Part shown: positions 1-9,943 of the stretch, piece by piece
Numbering within the stretch: the stretch's first letter is position 1
Layout of the letters: every line of letters begins with the position of its first letter
Assembly: GCA_009731375.1 (NCBI GenBank)
Contig: BJOX01000013.1
Coordinates: forward strand, 1,000,110 to 1,032,887
DNA length: 32,778 nucleotides
Origin: Paulinella micropora
Taxonomy: Eukaryota > Cercozoa > Imbricatea > Euglyphida
Direction of reading: 5' to 3'
The notes under the pieces: generated by a model
What the model was told of the DNA's origin: nothing
What the model saw: the letters and a program-made list of their open reading frames with translations, nothing else
The model's database searches: none
Made by a program: the position numbers and the translations under genes

Positions 1-94
<94 letters not shown>

Positions 95-106
95 TCTCCT
101 CTCTCT

Positions 107-156
<50 letters not shown>

Positions 157-189
157 TTCACTCACTCACTCACTCTCTCTCTCTCTCTC

Positions 190-226
<37 letters not shown>

Positions 227-231
227 TAGAT

Positions 232-282
<51 letters not shown>

Positions 283-285
283 TAT
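1..285. repeat. (CT)n and (CA)n microsatellites
   Basis: Nearly pure CT dinucleotides run to about 138, then alternate with CA, a short CACT block (about 157-174), more CT and a CA run ending in CG dinucleotides near 268-281. No gene is visible. It lies upstream of the first recognisable exon of the reductase gene and may be intronic. Confidence 0.95.
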
Positions 286-514
286 CACCTTCTTTATCAC
301 GCACATACACATACAAAGACACACAGCAGAATCTTTCCTTTCTTCACTTCAAATCAAGACTCGGGTAGAACTGAGCAGAGCGCTGAGGATGGGTGTGTGT
401 ATGTATGTGTGTGTGTGTGTTTTTATGTGTTTGTGTGTGCATGTATGCGCATGTGTGGTGTGTTTGTGTGTGTGTTTGTGTGTGTGTTTGTGTGTGTATT
501 TGTGTGTGTGTTAG
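286..514 (+). repeat. Intron tail with (TG)n tract
   Basis: Mixed sequence to about 390 is followed by a TG-rich tract to 510 ending TTAG, which is the likely splice acceptor for the exon that starts at 515. The repeat therefore sits where a polypyrimidine tract would normally be. Confidence 0.6.
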
Positions 515-661
515 GAGGAACAGGAATCACTCCGATGTATCAGTTGCTACGGACTGTACTGCACGATCCGGTAGAACTGACCTCCAGACAAACAACAAAA
601 GAAAGCAAGAATGCAAATAACAGAAAGAACACACACACACGCGAGAGAGAGAGAGAGAGAG

Positions 662-712
<51 letters not shown>

Positions 713-748
713 AAGAGACAGAGAGACAGATTGATAGATTGATAGATT

Positions 749-797
<49 letters not shown>

Positions 798-2250
798 ATG
801 GATGCATGAATGAATCGATTCATGAATGGCGATATGGATACATGCATTGAGGAATAAATTGCTGGCTGGATGAATGAATGAGTGNNNNNNNNNNNNNNNN
901 NNNNNNNNNNNNNNNNNNNNNNNNNNNNNNNNNNNNNNNNNNNNNNNNNNNNNNNNNNNNNNNNNNNNNNNNNNNNNNNNNNNNNNNNNNNNNNNNNNNN
1001 NNNNNNNNNNNNNNNNNNNNNNNNNNNNNNNNNNNNNNNNNNNNNNNNNNNNNNNNNNNNNNNNNNNNNNNNNNNNNNNNNNNNNNNNNNNNNNNNNNNN
1101 NNNNNNNNNNNNNNNNNNNNNNNNNNNNNNNNNNNNNNNNNNNNNNNNNNNNNNNNNNNNNNNNNNNNNNNNNNNNNNNNNNNNNNNNNNNNNNNNNNNN
1201 NNNNNNNNNNNNNNNNNNNNNNNNNNNNNNNNNNNNNNNNNNNNNNNNNNNNNNNNNNNNNNNNNNNNNNNNNNNNNNNNNNNNNNNNNNNNNNNNNNNN
1301 CCAACCGCAGCGTGCAGGACATTCTCCTCAAGAACGAGATAGACACACTAAGACAAGCATTCCCCGACAGGCTCAAGGTGGTCTATCTAGTAGAAGAAGA
1401 AGAAGCTGTGCTAGCACAATTGGAAACGGATGATGTCCGGCCAGGCAGAATAACGGTTCAGGCAATAACGCAATTATTTCCCGGGCCGGACGGAAATGGC
1501 TGCCAAGCATCGGTGCAGGACATGCATTCCGGACAAACGAAATTAATAGCGAAAAAGATGGAGGAAGGGGCAAGTTCAGAGGGGGAAAAGGACATGTCTG
1601 GACGGTTCGCTATTTTTGTGTGTGGGCCGACAGGTATGTATGTATGTATGTATGTATGTATGTATGCATGTATGTATGTATGTATGCATGTATGTATGTA
1701 TGTATGTATGTATGTATGTATGTATGTATGCATGCATGCATGCATGCATATGTGTATGTATGTACGTATGTATGTATGTATGTTTATGTATGTATGTATG
1801 TATGTATGCATGCATGTGTGCATGTGTGCATGTATGTATGTATGTATGTATGTATGTATGTATGTATGTATGTATGTATGTATCTACATATATATGTATG
1901 AATGTACATATACATGCATGTATGTGTATGAAAATATATGTGTATGTATAGGTATGCTGCAGTATTTGTGTGGGTCAGCCAGCCGAGGTATATATTTATA
2001 TGTATATGTTTAAGTATGAGTACATATATATGTATGTATGAGTATAAGCTGCGGTATTTGTGTGGGGCAGCCAGCAGAAATCCAAATATGTATACGTACA
2101 TGTATGAGTATGAGACTATGTATATGTTTATGTTGTTATTGTTATGGTTGTGATGGATGTGTAGATAATCAGGCGAGGGCGGCCCCGCTCGGCCCGGACG
2201 GACTACTAACGCAACTGGGCTACGCGGACCACCAAGTCATCCGACTTTAG
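515..2250 (+). CDS. NADH-cytochrome b5 reductase-like protein, C-terminal NAD-binding part (three visible exons)
   Basis: Exons seen are 515-570, 1301-1633 (its start is lost in the gap at 885-1300) and 2165-2250. Exon 515-570 encodes the GGTGITPM nucleotide-binding motif, followed by [10 protein letters not shown]. Exon 1301-1633 encodes [12 protein letters not shown], then [15 protein letters not shown] and FVCGPT, the order found in the NAD domain of cytochrome b5 reductases and nitrate reductases (glycine motif, then N-x-x-x-x-DIL, then CGP). The last exon encodes [19 protein letters not shown] and a stop, matching the family's C-terminal L-x-x-LGY end. The family passes electrons from NADH through FAD to cytochrome b5 or a similar acceptor. 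Donors are GTAGAA at 571 and GTATGT at 1634; acceptors are TTAG at 511-514 and GTAG at 2161-2164. The last acceptor was chosen because it keeps phase. The FAD domain would lie upstream of the window, and one short exon is probably in the gap. Subfamily (reductase or nitrate reductase) is undecided. Confidence 0.82.
636..810. repeat. (GA)n microsatellites inside an intron
   Basis: Several GA runs are broken by short GACA and GATA-type blocks. They lie between the reductase exons at 515-570 and 1301-1633, so they are intronic if the gene model is right. Confidence 0.9.
885..1300. other. Assembly gap (416 N)
   Basis: Run of N. It interrupts the reductase gene and hides the 5' end of the exon that resumes at 1301, and probably one short upstream exon. 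Confidence 1.
1634..1965. repeat. (GTAT)n array forming the start of an intron
   Basis: Tetranucleotide GTAT/GCAT repeats begin exactly at the predicted donor site at 1634, so the donor GTATGT is itself part of the array. The remaining intron to 2164 contains two copies of a short unit around 1965-1990 and 2050-2075 that share GTATTTGTGTGGG and a following CAGCCAGC. Confidence 0.85.
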
Positions 2251-2455
2251 ATGCAGATGCAGATGCAGATGCAGATGCAGGTGTAGTCTGAGCTGCAGGT
2301 GTAGGTGTAGGTGTAGATGTAGATGTAGGCGTAGATGTAGATGTAGCTGTAGATGTAGATGTAGCTGTAGCTGTAGCTGTAGCTGTAGCTGTAAATGTAG
2401 AAGTAGAAGTAGATGTAGATGTAGATGTAGATGTAGATGTAGATGTAGATGTAAA
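2251..2455. repeat. Hexanucleotide satellite (GATGCA / GTAGAT / GTAGCT variants)
   Basis: About 34 units of six bases start right after the reductase stop codon at 2248-2250. Units drift from GATGCA on the left to GTAGAT and GTAGCT on the right. The array would lie in the 3' untranslated region or just downstream of the gene. Confidence 0.9.
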
Positions 2456-3183
2456 ATACGTCCGTGGCACCCTGCAGCGTGGTAGTAGATCAGTCCCAAT
2501 AATATCAAGCTACTACTATAATTAGTCTAGTAGCGTGTGACTCCCGACGCCAGGCGAAGGCTTTAAGTCACGGTTAGTACAGCCGAGGACGTTCAAGTGT
2601 CAAAGCCAACCCGGCCCATCAAATTCAAATTAACAACCAGAAATTATTTGAATTATTCAAGTTTGACAACCAGAATCAACATTTAATTCAAATTAACAAC
2701 CAGCATTGTGCTGATCATGCTTTGCGGACAGGTGGATATAGCCGTTGTAGTGAATTAAACTTGTGACAAATTTGACTCCGAATTCTGGCACGGTTTTTAA
2801 TTCAAGTTTACTTTATGGTTGACAGTGACTTTTACACTTGAAGATCACGGTCCTAGGCTGTATTATTAATACTGCGGAGATTCAAGTGGCACCGGCTGGC
2901 AAAAACAGCCCAACTTGGACTCTGCAACTACTCTTAATACTAATAGAAGTTTTTTCGGGGATCATCTCAATCGGATCATGGCATCATACGCCCCGGCACG
3001 GTATCATGAGTCAGTTTGAGACTCATACTGTACGAACATCATGCAGAGCGGCTCACCGCAATTCAACCGCACCGGGCAGTTGGAAACCGGCTTGACTCCG
3101 AGTCCAATCGACTCGATGATCAATGCGGAATAGGTCACGTAGTAATAACCGGAGTCACAGTCACTCCAACGCACTCACTGACC
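2456..3183. other. Intergenic DNA, no gene seen
   Basis: AT-rich, mostly unique DNA. A short motif, AATTCAAATTAACAACCAG, occurs at about 2620-2640 and again at about 2683-2703. Open frames here are short and resemble nothing I know. The stretch ends at the candidate target duplication TTACCT (3184-3189) of the retroelement. Confidence 0.6.
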
Positions 3184-3189
3184 TTACCT

Positions 3190-3647
3190 CACTTTCAAGA
3201 ATAGTCATTTAATAACAGTGGTTTACCAAACCTCGAGTGACCGTGCTCACCCCTTTGCCAAAGGTTAAGTAAGTGCAAGTTTAAGTTTGAGTTTGAGGGT
3301 AGGGGTAAGGTAAGGGTAAAGGGTTTTAGTGTGTGCTTAGTTGCCAAGGTTTGTGCGGTCTACTACTATGCTCACGACGAAGGTTGTGAGACGGAAGTCG
3401 TGTTGCAAGACTAGTTTAGGTTGGTTTGGTTGTGTGGTTACGGATGTGGTTGCGTTAAAATGGAAGCGTTGGTAGTACGGTCAAAATGAGAAAATTACGA
3501 GTTGATATGGGTTAAAAGGGAAATTGCTTTCAAGTTGTAAAAAGGGGAAATTTTCCAATGCACCTTAGGCGATAGATTACTTGTAGGGTGGAAGTAAGTG
3601 TGAGTGATTCCATTTCGTATAGTAAATTACTAGTTCCTCAGTGATTT
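3190..3647 (-). repeat. Downstream (3') direct terminal repeat of the retroelement
   Basis: Matches 25127-25579 almost throughout. Shared blocks include TCAAGAATAGTCATTTAATA, CCTTTGCCAAAGGTT and GATTCCATTTCGTATAGTAA. In element orientation it follows the RT frame that ends at 3803. A short G-rich stretch (GGGGGAA on the minus strand, about 3653-3660) precedes it and could act as a priming tract, but this is weak. Confidence 0.88.
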
Positions 3648-3802
3648 TATTAGTTCCCCCGGTTAGTCAAGCCGGGAGCCTGTGGGGCATGAGGAGAGTA
3701 GGGTAAAGATGAAAATTGTATATTTGAGGTGTGTTAGTTATTTTTGTATTTGTAAAAAGGTTAATGGTGTTAGTGCGTGGTTCTGTAGCGTTGCTTATAG
3801 GG

Positions 3803-4811
3803 TCACCATGAATCAGTAGCTTGTGGAATGGATTTGCATAGCAACTGCAATTGCTCTGCATATGTCTGTAAGTGCCGTACATTGGTCGGTAAACGAGCGA
3901 AGGTGCGTATGATGATGGGCAGGTCCCGCCATTCGTCAGGGCAAAGGAAATATATTCGAGCAAGGACTGCTTTCCAGACAGAGCCCGGGTAAGGAATCTC
4001 CACCATGAGTTGTAGTGTTGCCGAGAGGAGAAGATCTTGGGAATTGGTTTGGCGTGCGATGTTGGCTAGCATTCCGACCAGGGTGCCATGGAGTATCGTA
4101 CGGTTGATGTAATGGGAGTAGGGTGGAAGGCGTGGTATTGGTCGCTGGTTGTGGGTCATCATATCCTTCCAGTTTTTGAAAAGTGGTCGAATATTGAAGC
4201 CTCGACTTGGGTCTTGGTGTAGTTGGATCGATACCCCTGCGAAATCCACAATGAAGGTAGCATCTTTCTGCGTTGGAGTGTTCTCTTCCAGTTCAAGGCC
4301 CCCAGTATAGGCGTGGGGTTGTGATCGGGATTCGATAGTTGTGCCAGAGTCACGTATTGCTTGCAGTAGTTTGTGGATTTCATTGGCTTCTAGTTCGTTG
4401 TTCCAGTTGGCAAGTACGAGTAGTAAGATGTCATCGATTTGGCGTATGCCATAGATTTGTTTTGCGAAGGATGTGCTTAGAAGGGTGCGAATAAGAACTG
4501 CTTCATCGCACATACATTTCATTTGTGCCAAGGGCGAGGAGAGGTATCCGCCAATCGGGCATCAGTCTTTTTGGACAAAGACAGCGTCTCCAAGAGTAAA
4601 GTGAGAGTGAGCAAAGTCGAGGGACACAATGTTGATGATGTCGTCAAAGGTGAAGGCGAAATAATCATGCGGAGCGTAGCTTCGATTCCATCCGACATCA
4701 TACTTTCCATTCTCCTTGCGGATTTTGGAGATGTAGACGACGGGTTTCCAGTTTCGATTTTGCGGGGGTTGGAAGGTGATGTACGCAAGGGCAAAGGGTA
4801 GAGATTGCATC
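3803..4811 (-). pseudogene. Reverse transcriptase, C-terminal half (motifs B and C)
   Basis: Read from 4810 down to 3803 this frame continues the RT half at 19408-20126. It carries CPIGGYLSSPLAQ (RT motif B region) and QIDDILLLV (motif C, the two catalytic aspartates at about 4430-4435). Beyond them lies a conserved-looking C-terminal stretch with LHGTLVGMLANIARQT and PYPGSVWKAVLARI. An in-frame TGA at 4562-4564 sits just before the CPIGG motif, where many RTs have glycine, so GGA to TGA is the simplest explanation. The frame then stays open for another 250 codons. The 5' boundary is exactly the ATC target duplication (4809-4811) of the CACTA insertion. The RT copies the element's RNA into DNA in related elements. 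This copy is dead: it is cut in two and carries a stop. Confidence 0.8.
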
Positions 4812-4824
4812 CACTACGGGGACA
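4812..4824 (+). repeat. Left terminal inverted repeat of CACTA-1
   Basis: CACTACGGGGACA, perfect inverted match to 19395-19407. It is preceded by the target copy ATC (4809-4811). Confidence 0.95.
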
Positions 4825-4830
4825 GGGGTC

Positions 4831-5372
4831 GCAAAATAAGTTGCGCATCGCAGACTGTTTTGCGAATCGCAGATTTATTTTGCGCATCGCAAATTTATTT
4901 TGCAATTCGCAACATTTATTTTGCGATTCGCAACATTTGTTTTGCGATTCGCAGCTTATGTTTTGCGTTTCGCACATATTTTTTGCGTTTCTCAAAAATA
5001 ATTTATTATTCGCACAATTATTTACGAATCGCAAATGATTTTGAGAATCGCAGACGTGTTTTGCGAATCGCAGACATAATACATGTGTGTTTAGCAGGTT
5101 CTTGTTCCTCTAAATAAGTTGTTATTCGCAAAATAATTTGCAAATCGCAAATAATTTTGTAAATCGCAGACGTGTTCTGCGAATCGCAGACGTGTTTTGC
5201 GAATCGCAGCCATAATACATTCGCGTTTAGCAAGAAATTGCTAATCGCAATAGGATGTTGTTTCTCAAAATAAGTTATTATTTGCAAAATTATTGATTCG
5301 CAAATAATTTTGCGGATCGCAGACAAATTTTGCGAATTGCAGACATGCTTTTTGAATCGCAATCATTTTGAC
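4831..5372. repeat. Left subterminal repeat array of CACTA-1 (GCGAATCGCA type)
   Basis: About twenty copies of TTGCGAATCGCA or its reverse complement, with variants such as GCGCATCGCA and GCAATTCGCA, are spaced roughly 15-25 bases apart by AT-rich linkers. The part at about 5035-5215 is internally duplicated: GCAGACGTGTTTTGCGAATC recurs together with CATAATACAT. Similar clusters lie at 6040-6305, 7075-7345, 17160-17390, 17985-18120 and 19055-19385, and I saw none outside 4812-19407. By analogy they are transposase or accessory-protein binding sites. Confidence 0.9.
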
Positions 5373-5551
5373 TATGCGAAACGCTTGTTGTAATCAAGTA
5401 CAACAATCATTAATAAGCAATATTTTCTCTGTCTTATTAAAATCATCAAAGACTTTTCCTGTATCTACATGTAGAATCATATTAATATATTTCAAAGTTA
5501 ATTTATAAATGAATCAAGACTGGAACTGCAACGCGGATGGTTGCATGCAGT
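5373..5551. other. AT-rich stretch inside CACTA-1
   Basis: No gene or clear repeat is visible. It lies between the left subterminal array and the truncated transposase fragment. Confidence 0.5.
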
Positions 5552-6040
5552 TCAGCAGTTTTTCCGACAGGTTTCTTGCACGTAAAAATCCTCCACTTTG
5601 ATCGCTGTCATTTCGCACTTGATGCAGCCCTGGTCCAGCTGCTTAGTGCAGAGCAGCTGTACTTGCGCGATGTAGTCGGCGGCAGTAAACAAGAGATTGT
5701 ACGCCCACCTTGCAGGTCTTCCAGAAGAGGGATCAGCCACTTCTTCAATAATTTTGGCTTGGATTGCACTGGAATGATGTCGGGACGGTGAAAATTTGAA
5801 AGCGTGGATCAGAACGCAAGAAAAATGGAAGATTCGTTACTTTCAATGTTACCAGCTGCACGGAGTAGGCGGTGTTAGTTAGCCTGAAGCATGGTACGCT
5901 ATCAAAAAATAAACCCAACGTCAAGACGTCAGGTTGCCGAACAAACTCTCTCCACGCTGGACTGTCCTTTAACTCGTGCGGAACGTGCGGCGGATCATTC
6001 GTAGGAACAAACTTTCTCGCATCTGCGCACACCACCACAC
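5552..6040 (-). pseudogene. tnp2-type CACTA transposase fragment, frame-broken
   Basis: Three minus-strand frames each carry one piece in the right order. About 6040-5785 reads DSPAWREFVRQPDVLTLGLFFDSVP and then SVQLVTLKVTNLPFFLR, the first catalytic-Asp block of Transposase_21/tnp2 proteins (L-x-L-x-x-D, then S, then NLP-x-x-R). About 5765-5705, in a second frame, reads KPKLLKKWLIPLLEDLQGG, the position of the conserved YL-x-PL-x-x-EL segment. About 5740-5552, in a third frame, reads LLFTAADYIAQVQLL and then GCIKCEM, resembling the second Asp block and the C-x-x-C that follows it. The N-terminal part runs into GCGAATCGCA repeats at about 6040, and no third acidic block is seen after 5552. 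Transposases of this family cut and rejoin the element ends in the nucleus. Frame changes could be mutations, short introns or sequencing indels. Family assignment rests on motif order read by eye. Confidence 0.62.
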
Positions 6041-6305
6041 AGATTGCGATTCGCACACATACTGAGTTGCGATGCGCAGACATATTAATATTTGCAAATA
6101 CTTGCGACTCACAAAAATAATTGCAAATCGCAAAGATAGTTGCGAATCGAAGATGATGCCTGCGCAGACATACTATAGCGAATCGTAAAAATAATTGTGA
6201 ATCAAAAAAATAATTACGAATCGCAAAGATAATTGCGAATCGCAAGATTATGACTGCGCAGACATACTATAGCGAATCGCAAAAATAATTGTGAATCGCA
6301 AAAAT
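6040..6305. repeat. Internal GCGAATCGCA repeat cluster of CACTA-1
   Basis: About a dozen variants of the subterminal motif lie upstream of the transposase fragment. A roughly 90-base unit is repeated, with GCGCAGACATACTATAGCGA occurring twice (about 6160 and 6255). Confidence 0.85.
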
Positions 6306-6530
6306 AAGATGCCGGCTGCTCAGATGCCGGCTGCAGGTTACCGGGTAACAATACTTCTCAGTGCACAGAGACTACAATTACTATTAAATAATTGAAATCA
6401 TTAACAAACATACATTAATAATCTTTTTTGCGCAGTCACTCCTTTTAATAAAACTTGTCACTCATAGGTATAAGTGTATTACAGTAATTTATATAATTAC
6501 GGATGAGTGTATAGTTATTAATACTGTTTC
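6306..6530. other. No gene seen
   Basis: Unique AT-rich DNA with a short duplicated GATGCCGGCTGC (about 6310-6335). Nothing coding is recognisable. Confidence 0.5.
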
Positions 6531-7074
6531 TTCTTCTTTTCTTTTTTTGTTTTTCTTTTCTTTTTTCGTTTTTCTTTTCTTTTTTCATTTTTCTTTCTTT
6601 TTTCTTTCTTTTCTTTTTTCTTTCTTTTCTCTTCTCTTTTCTCTTTTTTTTCTCTTTTCTTTTCTCTTTTCTTTTCTCTTTAAGAAGAAAAAGAAAGAAG
6701 ACAGAAGAAAGAAGAAAGAAGAAGAAAGAAGAAAGAAGAAGAAAGAAGAAAGAAGAAAGAAGAAAAAATAAAGAAGAAAGAAGAAAGAAGAAAGAAAAAG
6801 AAGAAGAAGAAGAAGAAGAAGAAGAAGAAGAAGAAGAAGAAGAAGAAGAAGAAGAAGAAGAAGAAGAAGAAGAAGAAGAAGAAAAAAAAAAGGAGGAGGA
6901 GGAGGAGGAGGAGGAGGAAGAGGAAGGAGGAAGAGAAGGAAGAAGAAGGAAGGAGGAAGAAAGAAAAAGAAGGAGAAGAAAAGCGAAAAGAAAAGAAAAA
7001 AGAAAAGAAAAGAAAAAGAAAAGAGAAGAGAAGAGAAGAGGAGAGGAGAGGAGGAGAGGAGAGGAGAGAAAATC
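6531..7074. repeat. Pyrimidine-to-purine mirror tract: (TTTTC)n then (GAA/GGA)n
   Basis: A TTTTC-rich strand to about 6680 switches abruptly to AAG/GAA/GGA-rich sequence for some 390 bases. All reading frames through it are Phe/Leu/Ser or Lys/Glu/Arg homopolymer-like and are not genes. A pyrimidine block next to a purine block can fold back on itself and can also form triplex DNA. Confidence 0.9.
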
Positions 7075-7350
7075 TATTTGCGAATCGCAAAGTAAGTTGC
7101 GATTCGCAAAATTTCTGCGAAAAAAAAAAGAAAAGAAAAAAGAAAAGAAAAAAGAAAAGAAAAGAAAAAGAAAAGAAAAGAGAAGAGAAGAGAAGAGAAG
7201 AGAGGAGAGAAGAGGAGAGGAGAGGAGAGAAGAGAAAATCTATTTGCGAATCGCAAAATAAATCGCAAAATAAATTGCGATTCGCAAAATTTCTATGCGG
7301 TTCGCAAAATTTCTATGCGGTTTGCAAAATTTCATGCGATTCGCAAAATA
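7067..7350. repeat. Duplicated unit of GCGAATCGCA motifs plus purine tract
   Basis: GAAAATCTATTTGCGAATCG occurs at about 7069 and again at about 7235, each time followed by further motif copies, with a GAAAAG/GAGAAG purine tract between. The second block continues with near-identical TTTCTATGCGGTTCGCAAAA units at about 7290-7330. Confidence 0.85.
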
Positions 7351-7762
7351 TGAAGAAGAAGAAGAAGAAGAAGAAGAAGAAGAAGAAGAAGAAGAAGAAG
7401 AAGAAGAAGAAGAAGAAGAAGAAGAAGAAGAAGAAGAAGAAGAAGAAGAAGAAGAAGGAGGAGGAGGAGGAGGAGGAGGAGAAGGAGAAGGAGAAGGAGA
7501 AGGAGGAGAAGGAGGAGGAGGAGGAGAAGAAGAAGAAGAAGAAGAAGAAGAAGAAGAAGAAGAAGAAGAAGAAGAGAAAAGAAAAGAGAAAAGAAAAGAG
7601 AAAAGAAAAGAAAAGAGAAAAGAAAAGAGAAAAGAAAGAGAAAAAAGAAAAAGAAAAGAAACAGAAAAGAAAAGAAAAGAAAAGAAACAGAAAAGAGAAG
7701 AGAGAGAAGAGAAAAGAAAAGAAGACAAGAGGAGAGGAGAGGAGAGAGGAGAGGAGACCATC
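7351..7762. repeat. (GAA)n / (GGA)n / (GAAAA)n homopurine tract
   Basis: About 410 bases with almost only A and G on the plus strand: a long GAA run, a GGA block, more GAA, then GAAAAG-type and GAGAG units. Frames through it are shadows. Confidence 0.95.
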
Positions 7763-8389
7763 CACCAAAAACAAAAAACATTGAGCAAACGACCGGGTAA
7801 TCCGCCTTTGATAAAGGTTTGTTATTGTGACACACTTTTCACGCGGTGTTCTCCCAATCCTGTCGAGCTATTTGGTAAAAATATAAATTTCTAGAATCTA
7901 GATCTTCCTCCTTACAATCTTCAACTAGTTCCTAGATTTTTATCATTTTTGCCTAATAGTCAAACATGATAAAATGAATTCACCAGCCAGCCAGGAGAGA
8001 GGAGAGGAGAGGAGAGGAGAGGTCAACAGGTAATGATTCGGTAAAAAAGGTAGTAGAGTGTGGACCAGTTTGGCTAACTTTCTGGGGGAGCCGGCCCAAC
8101 CATTGAGCAGATTTCTGGGTAAAATGAGGAGTCCGGCCCTTGCACCGCCTTTTTTCAAACTTAACGGCCGGCTTTCGACTGGTGTTGAGAGCAACGAATT
8201 AATCGAAGGGGACGTTTTGCTGTTTTGGGTACGTGTCCATCCACCCAAGAGACGTTTGTTTGCTTGTTTTTTTTAAGAAATATTCAAATTATGATTAGTG
8301 TGAGAAAAGACTGAGAATATCATGATTAATGCATTGTTTTTTATCTGTTTTCTAATTAACTTGTTGCCCTTATACCAATGCGCTAGATA
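7763..8389. other. Non-repetitive stretch of CACTA-1, no confident gene
   Basis: Mixed-composition DNA between the purine tract and the left end of CACTA-2. Opposed open frames of 70-100 codons exist around 7940-8280, but neither has a recognisable domain. A short GAGAG run lies at about 7992-8022. Confidence 0.5.
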
Positions 8390-8409
8390 CACTGTGAACC
8401 CGTTTATTC
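8390..8409 (+). repeat. Left terminal inverted repeat of CACTA-2
   Basis: CACTGTGAACCCGTTTATTC, perfect over 20 bases against the reverse complement of 16415-16434. Confidence 0.9.
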
Positions 8410-8415
8410 ACTGGT

Positions 8416-8625
8416 TCAAGGTATAGTCTGAAATAGTCAAAATATACCCTGAAAAACCTCAATGTATTGATTTCTTTACCTTGAACAGCCTCAAGGTAGT
8501 GATTTCTATACCTTGAAATTAATAAAAGCCTGAAGTTATTGATTTCTATACCTTGAAACAGTTTTTTTAAAAAAATATTTTTCTATGTTTCAAGGTAAAA
8601 AATTTGATACCTTGAAAATTTCAAT
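8416..8625. repeat. Left subterminal palindrome cluster of CACTA-2
   Basis: Degenerate halves and variants of CAAGGTATACCTTG occur about every 30-40 bases, for example TTCAAGGTATAG, TATACCTTGAA and TTCAAGGTA. GTTATTGATTTCTATACCTT and close variants repeat three times. Confidence 0.75.
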
Positions 8626-9150
8626 GGTACGTTCGGCCCGCGATAAGAAATCAGGAAAAAAACTTGCCAGCGGTAAGAAATCAGGAAAAGTAATCAGGAA
8701 GTGTGCTAAAACAAATTTTAGTATTTTTACCTTTGGTGGGGGGTTCAAAAAAAGCATTTGTTTGATTTTACCCCGCATTTTTAATCTTTGCCAAGCTTAA
8801 GAGTGCTTGTCCAACGTGGTATTTACTTTTATTAAGTACTGACCCTAGTTTTTGCGATGGTTAGTGTACCCATTGCAAAACTACGTGCTCGGAACGACTT
8901 TGCAGACGTAGCAATAAACATCTTTTGATATATATTCTTGTACATGTCCCGAGTTCAATCAGTGACATGGAAGGCGTATGCACAAAGGTTTGTTCTACTG
9001 TTGTGGTGAGATAAATGAGATAGATGTTTTTTATTTACTTGCACGTTTGCTTTTTTTACTTACTACATTATGCATTATTTACATGTACTATATAACGTAT
9101 ATATACGTATAAATTTTTCTCTGCATCTCTTTCTCTCAGTCTCGCTGTTG

Positions 9151-9219
<69 letters not shown>

Positions 9220-9406
9220 TTTTTTCTCTCTCTATCTCTCTCTCTCTCTCTCTTTCATTTCTCTCACTCTCTCTCTCTCTCTCTCTCAATCTCTCTTTCT
9301 TTTATTTCCTTCTCAAGACACTCTGTCTTAATTTATTGCTTGCTCTCTCTCTCTCTCCCTCTCTCTCTCTCTCTCACACACACACATGCAAAGAGAGATC
9401 CCTGAC

Positions 9407-9778
9407 TGCGTACATAGAAAGATATAGTGTTTTTTGAAATTTTGACATGCGCCCCGAGGGTGCTTGCAACTTCCGACACGAAAATTCAATAGAGCTCATC
9501 CACACGCGTCGAATGCAAAAAAAAAATCAAAAAATAGCAGAGTTTACACCAGCAAGGATTTTTTGAAAATTTTCTTTGCTCATCTTGATATTTCAAGGTA
9601 TACCTTCGTAAAAAATTCAAAAAAATCCTTGCGGTTGTAAACTAAGCTCTTTTTCGAAAATTTTTGTGCGTTCGACACGTCTGGATGAGCTCTATTGAAG
9701 TTTCGTGTCGCAAGTTGCGAGCACCCTCGGGGCGCATGTCAAAATTTCAAAAAAACATTATATCTTTCTATATACGTC
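9407..9778. repeat. Long inverted repeat (hairpin) of about 165-bp arms
   Basis: The left arm (from 9407) and right arm (to 9778) are reverse complements with few mismatches. Examples: TTTTGACATGCGCCCCGAGG on the left pairs with CCTCGGGGCGCATGTCAAAA on the right, and GAGCTCATCCACACG pairs with CGTCTGGATGAGCTC. The roughly 40-base loop near 9585-9610 contains a CAAGGTATACCTT palindrome. It could be a foldback element in its own right. Confidence 0.9.
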
Positions 9779-9779
9779 A

Positions 9780-9930
9780 CCTTGATATTTCAAGGTATAC
9801 TTTGGAAAATCAATGTATACCTTGATATTGCAGGTATACCTTGACTAGTTCAAGGTATAACTTGATTATTTCAAGGTATACCTTGACTATTTCAAGGTAT
9901 GCCTTGGATATGTAAGGTAAACATTGAAAG
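9780..9930. repeat. Palindrome cluster (CAAGGTATACCTTG variants)
   Basis: About eight variants spaced near 20 bases apart, directly right of the long hairpin. The consensus reads the same on both strands. Confidence 0.88.
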
Positions 9931-9943
9931 GCTAAGTCATTAC

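Noticed and set aside
393-850. Cys/Val, Ser/Leu and Arg/Glu-rich open frames in TG and GA repeats
   Set aside because: They are translations of dinucleotide repeats and exist on both strands. Only the GGTGITPM exon within 515-570 is supported.
4562-4564. Genetic-code change (TGA read as an amino acid)
   Set aside because: One TGA in a copy already split by a transposon is better explained by mutation of a Gly codon. Other frames here end with TGA normally.
7943-8276. Opposed 101- and 72-codon ORFs
   Set aside because: They overlap on both strands with no recognisable motif, and there is no reason to prefer either.
8585-8800. 71-codon ORF overlapping the left palindrome cluster
   Set aside because: It runs through subterminal repeats, and an opposite-strand frame is equally long. 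No protein family resembles it.
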